In this document: one piece after another, positions 1 through 5,545 of the stretch
Layout of the letters: every line of letters starts with the position of its first letter
How positions within the stretch are numbered: the first letter of the stretch is position 1
From: JBKEBQ01 sp047973225
GTDB lineage: Bacteria > Bacillota_I > Bacilli_A > Erysipelotrichales > Erysipelotrichaceae
Reading direction: 5' to 3'
Length of the DNA stretch: 5,715 bases
Assembly (NCBI GenBank): GCA_047973225.1
Contig: JBKEBQ010000034.1
Coordinates: 1-5,715, forward strand
Position numbers and translations under genes: made by a program
The notes under the pieces: model-generated
The model's input: the letters and a program-made list of their open reading frames with translations, nothing else
What the model was told of the DNA's origin: nothing
Databases searched by the model: none

Positions 1-138
1 CATTTAAGTGATAAAGATTAAGATAAATATATAAGCAAAAACTTTAAAGTTATTAGTGATATAAAGGCATTTATATATATGCATACATAAGTCAATTAAC
101 TTGTTCCTAGGTAAAAGTTAATTTAAAAAAATACACCT
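1..138. other. AT-rich leader with no gene recognised
   Basis: This stretch has stop codons in every frame I read and no start with a ribosome binding site. It contains a 12-bp perfect palindrome at 40-51 (AACTTTAAAGTT) and an alternating TA run near 71-80. I see no ICE end, attachment site or convincing promoter. The best promoter candidate, TTGTTC at 101-106 with TAAAAA at 124-129, is too weak to call. Confidence 0.5.
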
Positions 139-348
139 TTGCATCAATGTAATACTTTCATTTCATGTGGAGACGATAACGTTGCTACAACGAAGCTAAG
201 GCTAGAAATCCTTAATTTTAGGCAGTTTTACAAACATATCGTCTTCACAGGTGAGGGGGATAAAATACGAAATAAGGAAATTCGAGACTACATCAATGTG
301 TCGGTAGTCATAGACCTAGTAAGTGGGAATACAACAAATGAAAACTAA
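139..348 (+). pseudogene. protein remnant of unknown identity, no usable start codon
   Basis: This is an open frame of 69 codons with no ATG anywhere in frame; the only start-like codon is the TTG at 139, which has no Shine-Dalgarno sequence before it. The translation nevertheless reads like real protein rather than noise: a hydrophilic first part (CGDDNVATTKLRLEIL) and a second part ending in a hydrophobic strand (INVSVVIDLV). The spacing of a TF-x(n)-RLE segment and a terminal hydrophobic strand faintly recalls the C-terminal part of secretion or pilus ATPases of the VirB11/CpaF type. That resemblance is weak and I do not assign it. It is most likely the tail of a gene whose 5' part was lost when this end of the element was rearranged, or a chance open frame. 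A terminator follows 40 bp downstream. Confidence 0.3.
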
Positions 349-387
349 ATATTGCCGTAAATAACATTTGTTTACTCGCTAAAATAA

Positions 388-418
388 GGCGTTTCTGTAA
401 AAGGAAGCGTCTTTTTTT
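388..418 (+). terminator. Rho-independent terminator upstream of the surface-protein gene
   Basis: An 8-bp stem pairs GGCGTTTC (388-395) with GAAGCGTC (404-411), including two G-U pairs, around an 8-nt loop, and is followed directly by seven T residues (412-418). It lies 38 bp before the surface-protein start codon. It could end transcription from the remnant upstream, or act as an attenuator in the leader of the transfer operon. Confidence 0.75.
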
Positions 419-456
419 GTACCAAAATTTGAAAAAAACAATGAAAGGAAATAAGA

Positions 457-1686
457 ATGAAATCAAAAATATTACAAAAAGCAGGAAGTATTGTAATGGT
501 CTTGGTTACTTTAGTTAGCACCATATTTACAAATGTTCTACCTGTTTATGCTAATTCATTAAATTTAGATGAACCAACGCAATATTATTATACAGGGCAT
601 AGTCCAAATGTTGGCTACACCATGACACACAATATTTATGTCTTAAAAATGGACGACAAAAAAGTATTCTGTATTGAATCTGGTGTGCTTGCTAATAGTG
701 GCGAGGGATTTGTTCCAGAAACCTACGTAAATGCAAAAAAGGATTTATTATCCAAGATTGCCTACTACGGTTATACCGCTACAGGTCAGAGCCATTATGA
801 TTATGCCGTAACCCAAGTCATGATATGGGAAGAACTTGGCGACCAGTATGTTTCATCCACAATTCCAAATTATCATCAGCGTAAAGCTGAAATTATGGCA
901 TTGGTAAATAAACATGATACCTTACCTTCATTTAACAGTCAGTCGATATCTGTAACGGTTGGCGATAGTATCACATTAACCGATTTTAATGGTGTCTTGA
1001 GTGATATGACAAAGGAATCCAACCCTACTAATGCAACAACGCACCACAATGGAAATAGCTTGAAAATTATACCAAATGCTAATTCCAATGATGGTACTAT
1101 CACATTCCGTAAAGTATCCAAAAATGAAGTCGGTACGTCGATTGTTTACAAGAAACCACATGAACAGTCTATGGTTGAGTTCCATTTAGAAAGTTCCAAA
1201 CAAGCTACGGTCAAGGTTGATGTGATTCATCTTGGAAATATTCAAGCCATAAAGGTTGATGAAGAAACTGGCAAACCTTTATAAAATGCTAAATTGAAGT
1301 TTGAATACAACGGTATGTCTAAGAAAATCGTGACGGATTCAAACGGCTTAGCGACTATCAATGATATTTCAGAGGGAACGACTGTTATTGTAACCGAAGT
1401 TACCGCTCCGAATGGCTATTTTAAAAAAGGCGAAATTAAGAAAGTAGTTATCAAACCAAACACTACAGTGTCCGTGACCTTGACAATAAAGAACAGCTTA
1501 TATTCAACGGTTCAGCGTGCAGACGATATTGTGGTCGTCTTACCTGTCGAAGCTGGAGAAAAGCATTTTGAATCAGAAGATAAAATCCGCTTGATTAACC
1601 CTAAAATTACTGCCGAGGGTTACAAGATTGGCAATCGAGGATTTACTAATTACATTATGCACGCTGATGATATGGTAAAGGCATAA
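457..1686 (+). pseudogene. TQXA thioester surface protein with SpaA-like domain, interrupted by TAA and fused to a DUF961 tail
   Basis: The product would be a secreted surface protein of the thioester-domain (TED/TQXA) class, which in Gram-positive bacteria forms a Cys-Gln thioester able to bind host or other surface partners covalently. The ATG at 457 has AAAGGAA eight bases upstream. Residues 1-32 are a signal peptide (basic start, hydrophobic core, VYA/N cleavage). Cys72 (in VFCIESG) and Gln120 (in VTQVMIW) are the expected thioester pair. A beta-rich region spans about 155-255, and a SpaA/Cna-B-like domain begins at about 260 with Lys266 (AIKVDEETGKPL). The frame stops at TAA 1282-1284, then continues in the same frame with NAKLKFEYNG and Glu314 in EVTAPNGYF, the remainder of that domain. 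From about 1501 the frame becomes the C-terminal half of a DUF961 protein. No LPXTG anchor is present. The translated product would be 275 residues, secreted and unanchored, with a half domain. I call it a pseudogene. Confidence 0.85.
1501..1686 (+). pseudogene. DUF961 (Tn916 Orf23-type) C-terminal remnant fused in frame to the surface protein
   Basis: The last 55-60 codons of the interrupted frame match the C-terminal half of the DUF961 protein encoded immediately downstream. Both share a hydrophobic strand, then AGEK-x-F, an acidic stretch, LINP, and a final ADD(I/M) near the end. Tn916-type elements commonly carry two tandem DUF961 genes at the start of their transfer operon, so this is probably what is left of the first one. 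Its N-terminal half and its start are missing, and no ribosome binding site or ATG precedes the homologous part. It is not translated on its own as far as I can see. The junction lies near 1497-1515, after the SpaA-like segment (LTIKNS). Confidence 0.7.
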
Positions 1687-1705
1687 GAAAGGATAGGTAA
1701 AATAT

Positions 1706-2080
1706 ATGAGATTAGCACAAGGAATTGTTATTGAAAAAGAAAAGACATTTGGATTATTGAAGTTCTCCGCTCTACGTCGTGAAGTCCGTATCAATGACGA
1801 GGAGGGCAATGTAACAGAACAAATAAAAGAACGGACTTATGACCTTAAATCGAAAGAACAAGGTCGTATGATTCAAGTGAGTATCCCTGCTTCTGCTGGC
1901 GAGAAAAACTTTGACTATAACGCCGAGGTGGAACTTATCAATCCAGTAGCGGATACGGTAGCGTCTGCCACCTACATGGGGGCTGATGTGGACTGGTATA
2001 TCAAAGCAGATGATATTATCTCAAAACGAAATACCAAGAAAATAAATAACGAAGATAAATCATTAGTTAAGAAGCGGTAA
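1706..2080 (+). CDS. DUF961 family ICE protein, Tn916 Orf22/Orf23-type
   Basis: This is a 124-residue cytoplasmic-looking protein of the DUF961 (YdcP) family, encoded by most Tn916/ICEBs1-type elements at the head of the transfer operon. I know of no firmly established activity for the family, so its exact role in transfer is not assigned. Visible family signatures are the start MRLAQGIVIEKEKTFG, the block FSALRREVR, the block ERTYDLKSKEQGRM, then AGEKNFDYNAEVELINP and the WYIKADDI end. A lysine-rich, variable tail covers the last 15 or so residues. The ATG at 1706 is preceded by AAAGGA (1688-1693), and the gene starts 19 bp after the broken frame, so it belonged to the same transcription unit. 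It is intact and full length. Beyond its stop codon, the backbone is interrupted by the two-gene cassette. Confidence 0.88.
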   Translation: MRLAQGIVIEKEKTFGLLKFSALRREVRINDEEGNVTEQIKERTYDLKSKEQGRMIQVSIPASAGEKNFDYNAEVELINPVADTVASATYMGADVDWYIKADDIISKRNTKKINNEDKSLVKKR

Positions 2081-2092
2081 TCATGAATTTTG

Positions 2093-2121
2093 TTGAGTTA
2101 TATAACTATTGCAAGTATAAT
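2093..2121 (+). promoter_or_regulatory. Sigma-A promoter of the two-gene cassette
   Basis: A -35 element TTGAGT (2093-2098) is separated by 17 bp from a perfect -10 TATAAT (2116-2121). Transcription would start near 2128, giving a leader of roughly 20 nt before the GTG at 2150. It is the best promoter I see in the window and implies that the cassette is expressed independently of the ICE transfer operon. Confidence 0.7.
2096..2107. repeat. 12-bp perfect palindrome across the -35 and spacer (possible operator)
   Basis: AGTTATATAACT reads identically on both strands and overlaps the last three bases of the -35 element and the first nine of the spacer. A dimeric repressor bound here would block RNA polymerase. 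No regulator gene is recognisable in the window, so the operator role is inference from position and symmetry; AT-rich palindromes also occur by chance. Confidence 0.4.
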
Positions 2122-2135
2122 TAAATAAAAATGAT

Positions 2136-2143
2136 GGAGGTGG
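2136..2143 (+). promoter_or_regulatory. Ribosome binding site choosing among ATG 2148, GTG 2150 and ATG 2156
   Basis: GGAGGTGG is a near-ideal Shine-Dalgarno sequence. Three starts follow it. ATG 2148 reads only three codons (ATG TGG AAA) before TGA. GTG 2150 opens the 461-codon gene at good spacing. ATG 2156 opens the same frame two codons later, about 12 bases beyond the site. GTG 2150 is preferred on spacing; ATG 2156 cannot be excluded. Confidence 0.6.
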
Positions 2144-2149
2144 ATAAAT

Positions 2150-3535
2150 GTGGAAATGAGTGATTATATAAATTGGCGGGAGTCGAATAAGGAAACTGGA
2201 TTAGAAGATGTAAAAGAAACATTTTTAGAACTATTCCCTAAGGCAGATTTCTTACCATCAATTTATCACCCAATTTTATATGAATATCTTAAAAACGAGC
2301 AAATAAAGCATTGGAATAGCGATATATTTTCTTTTTCTAAACATAAAATTGAGGAGCTAGAAAATTGTCTGGGAAAAGATGTTATATTGGCAACCTTGCT
2401 AAGTAACTTCCACCTCCTAGTTTATGCTTATGAATGTATGTTGGATATCGAAGAAAGAATAATGCTCATGAATAGATTTAAGAGCAGTGAGGAACTTAAG
2501 GCTAAAATATTCAGCATTAATATATATAATGATTTGTTGAATGCTGGATTTAGTAATATTTTAAAAATATTTATTGGATTTCAAAGTGTTGTCGAAAAGA
2601 AAAATCTTTATCAGAAAACTTTGAGATCTCAAATAGAATGTCTTAATAAAAGAGGTTATTCACAAATAACTGATTTAGCAGATTCAAATATTTGGAATGC
2701 AATATCTCATGGTGGTGTAAAAGCCAATGGTTCAAAAATGATATTCTCATATCGTGAAGGTGCGGAACATCTAACACAAGAATCTACAGTATATGAATTT
2801 AAAGATTCTTTGCTACAACTCTATGATGGAGTTTCAGCCATAGTATTAAGTTGGATTGGTTATCTATGCGAGGAGAATATAACTTACAATGAGGTGTATC
2901 AAAATCCGACAGTTCATGAAGATACTTCGCTATTCTTTGAAAGTCTCTCAATTTCTACTCTATTAACGTCTTGTGACAAAGTATATCAGTTAGACATAAA
3001 TAATGATACTGAAAAAAGAGAGCACGTAAATATTGAATATACAGGTGTTGATTTAGATATTAACTCACGGGTTTTCCTAGGATTAAATTCAGCAGAAAGA
3101 GTGTTTCAATTAAGAAGATTGTCTCCGAATGATACTGTCATGGTTTCGTTCCATTCACTCAGGGTTGTTACTTCTTTTTTTACAGTTAAGGGTATAGTGC
3201 TTAGCGATTTAACAAATGGGACAATAGAGTTAGATGAAGCTTGGAAACGTGTGGTTGACGATAAGAACGTGATGATGTTCCCGATTAATGATGAAGATAG
3301 AAACGAATTTGAAGATTCGTTTCGTTACTATCCAGACATAGAAACACAAGATTATCGAATAACTGAAATTGAAGATATTAGTCATGAGGATACAAAACGA
3401 TTTAAGGCTGTTGAGTATCTCAAAAGAGCTAAAAGACCTAATCATGTGAAATCAGCAGTAGCGGAAATTGTAGACCCTCACCTAAAATTAAGACGCGAAA
3501 AAAATATAGAGTATAATTGGAATCCTAATTTCTAA
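2150..3535 (+). CDS. Uncharacterised 461-residue protein with HEPN-like NAISHGG motif, first gene of the cassette
   Basis: I do not recognise this protein. There is no signal peptide or membrane segment, so it should be cytoplasmic. Residues 1-240 look mainly alpha-helical; residues 240-461 are mixed, with beta-like stretches (for example 293-310, 328-350 and 370-379), ending in a basic tail (about 424-451). At 183-189 it reads NAISHGG, like the RNAxxHG motif of HEPN-type helical domains, which occur in many RNases and in toxin and phage-defence proteins. The catalytic Arg position (182) is Trp here, so this would be a degenerate, non-catalytic or structural version. A charged segment (residues 378-420, rich in D/E) precedes the basic tail. 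It starts at GTG 2150 behind GGAGGTGG, or possibly at ATG 2156. It has its own promoter and lies 22 bp upstream of the second cassette gene, so the two are probably co-transcribed. A spot check (2341-2400) gives 21 of 60 G+C, lower than the coupling-protein gene, consistent with separate acquisition. Function unknown. Confidence 0.85.
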   Translation: MEMSDYINWRESNKETGLEDVKETFLELFPKADFLPSIYHPILYEYLKNEQIKHWNSDIFSFSKHKIEELENCLGKDVILATLLSNFHLLVYAYECMLDIEERIMLMNRFKSSEELKAKIFSINIYNDLLNAGFSNILKIFIGFQSVVEKKNLYQKTLRSQIECLNKRGYSQITDLADSNIWNAISHGGVKANGSKMIFSYREGAEHLTQESTVYEFKDSLLQLYDGVSAIVLSWIGYLCEENITYNEVYQNPTVHEDTSLFFESLSISTLLTSCDKVYQLDINNDTEKREHVNIEYTGVDLDINSRVFLGLNSAERVFQLRRLSPNDTVMVSFHSLRVVTSFFTVKGIVLSDLTNGTIELDEAWKRVVDDKNVMMFPINDEDRNEFEDSFRYYPDIETQDYRITEIEDISHEDTKRFKAVEYLKRAKRPNHVKSAVAEIVDPHLKLRREKNIEYNWNPNF

Positions 3536-3557
3536 CAAACAAAAGGAGAAAAGTGTT

Positions 3558-4346
3558 ATGTCAAAAAAACAGAAAAGTTTTGAAGAATTTTTCTATACGA
3601 AAGATAATAGTATCTGCAATGTAGGAGTGGTTAGCGATTATGCAGATAAGCATGATGGAGATTACTCTCCATACAAAGGAAATATGTTGTGTCCAGAATG
3701 CCAAATGGCGGAATTAACTTTTGTGCACAAATCATCAAATAGGCGTGCTCATTTAAAAAAAATACCTTCGGCTAACCATTTAGAAAATTGTTCTTATAAT
3801 TATGAATATGCTACTAAGAAAATCGTTAAAACGTTTGTTGATAATTTATCATATAACCAAATTCAAGATAGGCTAAATGCGATTATGAATATTTTTTTTA
3901 ATAATAATCAGAGACATAATGTTGATAATAACAATACAAATAACCAACGGGCTGAGGCTAACCCTATCTTAGTACCAGATAGGAATAAAGAGCAGATAGA
4001 GTTTAAGGCTCTTAGGCGAAAGCGTCTCGCAGGCTGGATTGATAAATCAGATGGAACAGACTTATACCTTTTTTATGGTAAAGCAAAACTATCTGTTGAA
4101 CAAAAAGTTAAAACTGATAAAGATGGTAAAGAATATTCATATCATTTCCTCAAACTAAAACTTAAGAATAAAAAAGGAGAATGGAAGGATAGAACTTCAA
4201 TATATCGTGGTGGTATAAATGATAAAGTAGATGAACAAGCAGTTTATCAAATTGCGTTAATCGGGAATCTGAAATTTAATGATAAGTGGTGGAATATTGA
4301 ACTGATAAATAAAGATGCCATTCGACTTAGAATAATAAATGAGTAA
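3558..4346 (+). CDS. Uncharacterised 262-residue protein with CoiA-like zinc-binding N-terminus, second gene of the cassette
   Basis: I do not recognise the whole protein. Its N-terminal region holds Cys45 and Cys48 (CPEC), then His65, His74 and Cys78 (AHLKK, NHLENC). This spacing resembles the zinc-binding N-terminus of CoiA-like and related nuclease-associated proteins, where CPxC is followed by a His-rich HF-x-H/C stretch. No nuclease motif is visible here. A helical segment (80-113) follows, then a low-complexity Asn-rich linker (114-130), then a basic, beta-rich C-terminal region (155-262) with repeated alternating strands (such as HFLKLKLKNKKGEWK and YQIALIGNLKF). This could be an OB-like or other small barrel binding nucleic acid, but that is inference. 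The ATG at 3558 has AAAAGGAG nine bases upstream, 22 bp after the first cassette gene. The terminator at 4359-4389 closes the unit. The product is probably cytoplasmic and may partner the 461-residue protein. Confidence 0.85.
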   Translation: MSKKQKSFEEFFYTKDNSICNVGVVSDYADKHDGDYSPYKGNMLCPECQMAELTFVHKSSNRRAHLKKIPSANHLENCSYNYEYATKKIVKTFVDNLSYNQIQDRLNAIMNIFFNNNQRHNVDNNNTNNQRAEANPILVPDRNKEQIEFKALRRKRLAGWIDKSDGTDLYLFYGKAKLSVEQKVKTDKDGKEYSYHFLKLKLKNKKGEWKDRTSIYRGGINDKVDEQAVYQIALIGNLKFNDKWWNIELINKDAIRLRIINE

Positions 4347-4358
4347 GATAACATTTAA

Positions 4359-4389
4359 GAAGTGACTTTTAAAAGTTACTTCTTTTTTT
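4359..4389 (+). terminator. Rho-independent terminator closing the two-gene cassette
   Basis: GAAGTGAC (4359-4366) pairs with GTTACTTC (4375-4382), with one G-U pair. The intervening TTTTAAAA can partly extend the stem, and seven Ts follow (4383-4389). It starts 13 bp after the stop codon of the second cassette gene and ends 5 bp before the ribosome binding site of the coupling-protein gene. It would also block read-through from upstream into that gene unless antitermination occurs. Confidence 0.8.
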
Positions 4390-4393
4390 GTAT

Positions 4394-4408
4394 GGAGGTG
4401 ATACAATT
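4394..4408 (+). promoter_or_regulatory. Ribosome binding site followed by ATT at the expected start of the coupling-protein gene
   Basis: GGAGGTGAT (4394-4402) is a very strong Shine-Dalgarno sequence. At the normal spacing, the in-frame codon is ATT (4406-4408) followed by TTTAAATACAAA, where an ATG would be expected. The only other in-frame start-like codon is the TTG at 4388, which lies before the binding site. Either the ATG has mutated to ATT, or the rare start ATT is used. Confidence 0.55.
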
Positions 4409-5177
4409 TTTAAATACAAAAGTAAGCGAATCCTAGCTAGCGACAAAAGCCTTGTCTACAACACTGCACTAGCAGGCTTTAGCTTCCTATTCCTACTGGT
4501 GATGATATCATTTCATCTATCATTACTTATGGCGGTGGATTGGAATACCGTTACAATGAATAGTGTTATACAACAACTTCATAGACCGTACTTCTGGGGT
4601 AGTGTAGTCACTGCCCTTTTTTTATGCCTAATTATCGGCTTTCTTTACTACCGATACCGCATTGATTCTGTGAAGCAACTGGAACACCGCCAAAAGCTGG
4701 CTCTCATAGTACTTCAAAATGACTGGTACGAATCTGAACAGGTTCAAGATGGTGGCTTCTTCAAAGACCTGCCTGCCAGTAGGTCAAAGGAGAAAATTAC
4801 CCACTTTCCCAAAGTATATTACCGCTTGGAGAATGGACTCATTCACATACTGGCCGAAATCACCTTGGGAAAATATCAAGACCAGCTCTTACAGTTAGAA
4901 AAGAAGCTGGAAACAGGTTTGTTCTGTGAGTTGGTGGACAAGGAACCAAAGGAATCTATGTGGAATACACCCTGCTATACGATACCGTTAACAGCCGTAT
5001 TGCCACTGATGAAGTGGTTGCCAAAGGTGGACGCTTAAAACTAATGGATAACGTCTATTGGGCATATGATTCACTACCTCATATGTTGATTGCTGGTGGT
5101 ACTGGTGGCGGTAAAACCTATTTCATTCTTACCATCATTGAAGCACTATTGCATACCGATTCCAAGTTATACATTTT
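4406..5177 (+). pseudogene. FtsK/SpoIIIE-type conjugative coupling protein (Tn916 Orf21-type), frameshifted and IS-disrupted
   Basis: Intact relatives are membrane-anchored ATPases of roughly 460 residues that bring ICE DNA to the conjugation channel (type IV coupling protein). The N-terminal part reads in one frame to about 4957. It holds two membrane segments (around LAGFSFLFLLVMISF and VVTALFLCLIIGFLYYRYR), then the family blocks VKQLEHRQKLA, DWYESEQVQ, FFKDL, KEKITHFPK and ITLGKYQDQLL. At 4957 the family sequence moves to another frame: TCTATGTGGAA stands where TCTTATGTGGAA is expected, a one-base loss. The second frame continues through VEYTLLYD and the Walker A motif GGTGGGKT (5095-5118) to SKLYIF, where the family normally continues with D-P-K-N. 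There an IS3-family element interrupts it. The start codon is also abnormal (ATT). The Walker B region is absent from this window. Codon use is richer in G+C than in the cassette (27 of 60 at 4681-4740). As it stands no functional ATPase can be made. Confidence 0.88.
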
Positions 5178-5196
5178 TGGATAGGTTACAATAAAA

Positions 5197-5224
5197 TGGA
5201 CAAATCAGTTAGTTAGTATAAAAT
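5197..5224 (+). promoter_or_regulatory. Candidate promoter of the IS transposase
   Basis: TGGACA (5197-5202) and TAAAAT (5219-5224), 16 bp apart, each match consensus at five of six bases. They lie 25 bp before the orfA start and just inside the IS left end, the usual place for a weak transposase promoter. Confidence 0.4.
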
Positions 5225-5233
5225 AAAACTAAC
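5212..5233. repeat. Short inverted repeat in the IS leader
   Basis: GTTAGT (5212-5217) and ACTAAC (5228-5233) flank a 10-bp AT spacer and end just before the orfA ribosome binding site (AGAGG, 5236-5240). In some IS elements a hairpin here limits translation from outside transcripts, but this stem is only 6 bp and weak, so that role is speculative. Confidence 0.35.
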
Positions 5234-5248
5234 AAAGAGGTCAAAGTC

Positions 5249-5545
5249 ATGAGCAAAAGAGAAAGAAGAACATTTCAAGAAGAGTTTAAAACACAAATCG
5301 TAAAGTTATATCAAAATGGTAAGCGAGTTAAAGAATTGTCTGTTGACGTTGACTATGATATTAGTGAACAATTGATTTATCGATGGGTGAAACAATATGA
5401 AAATTCTGGTTCTTTTAAAGAATCTGATAATCGTAGCGATGAAGAAAATGAACTGATTCGTCTTCAAAAAGAAAATCAGCAGTTACGAATGAAAAATGAT
5501 ATTTTAAAGCAGGCAGCGCTGATTATGGGACGAAAATCCAAATAA
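5249..5545 (+). CDS. IS3-family transposase OrfA
   Basis: OrfA is the DNA-binding part of the IS3-family transposase. It recognises the element's inverted repeats, is fused to OrfB by frameshifting to make the active transposase, and alone usually acts as a repressor. The 98 residues fit the family length. Residues 8-50 form the helix-turn-helix (RRTFQEEFKTQIVKLY, then ISEQLIYRWVKQY, in the typical spacing). Residues 65-93 form a leucine zipper with heptads at Leu72, Leu79, Leu86 and Met93. The ATG at 5249 has AGAGG eight bases upstream. The stop lies 13 bp beyond the start of the OrfB frame overlap. The gene is intact. Confidence 0.9.
   Translation: MSKRERRTFQEEFKTQIVKLYQNGKRVKELSVDVDYDISEQLIYRWVKQYENSGSFKESDNRSDEENELIRLQKENQQLRMKNDILKQAALIMGRKSK
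5533..5536 (+). promoter_or_regulatory. Candidate -1 ribosomal frameshift site (A-AAA)
   Basis: In OrfA the codon AAA (5534-5536) is preceded by an A, so the lysine tRNA can re-pair with AAA at 5533-5535 and enter the OrfB frame, 9 bp before the OrfA stop codon. Runs of A are the usual slip sites of IS3-family elements. This one is short, so frameshifting may be inefficient, or may need downstream structure that I cannot identify by eye. Confidence 0.5.

Noticed and set aside
1..456. ICE end, attachment site, tRNA or CRISPR repeats in the upstream region
   Set aside because: I found no direct repeats of array type, no tRNA-like cloverleaf and no sequence I can tie with confidence to an ICE terminus.
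939..1185. Two minus-strand open frames (939-1121 and 976-1185)
   Set aside because: They lie opposite the strongly supported surface-protein frame, have no ribosome binding sites, and their translations show no recognisable pattern.
1294..1686. Separate gene starting at TTG 1294
   Set aside because: There is no ribosome binding site before it, and it begins in the middle of a SpaA-like domain that continues from the preceding frame; it is the second half of the interrupted gene.
1573..1809. Minus-strand open frame of 78 codons
   Set aside because: It spans the end of the fused frame and the start of the DUF961 gene on the other strand, with no ribosome binding site; a shadow of real genes.
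2083..2124. Small open frame ATG 2083 to TAA 2124 (13 codons)
   Set aside because: It begins 2 bp after the DUF961 stop but has no good ribosome binding site and overlaps the cassette promoter; most likely chance.
3230..3445. Minus-strand open frame of 71 codons
   Set aside because: It lies wholly inside the 461-residue gene, and its hydrophobic, Phe/Ile/Ser-rich content is what an antisense AT-rich reading gives.
4392..4436. ATG 4392 as the start of the coupling-protein gene
   Set aside because: It is out of frame with the family sequence, overlaps the Shine-Dalgarno sequence and reaches TAG after 14 codons.
4960..5184. Independent 74-codon gene starting at GTG 4960
   Set aside because: It has no ribosome binding site and its sequence continues the coupling-protein family alignment, including Walker A; it is the frameshifted second half.
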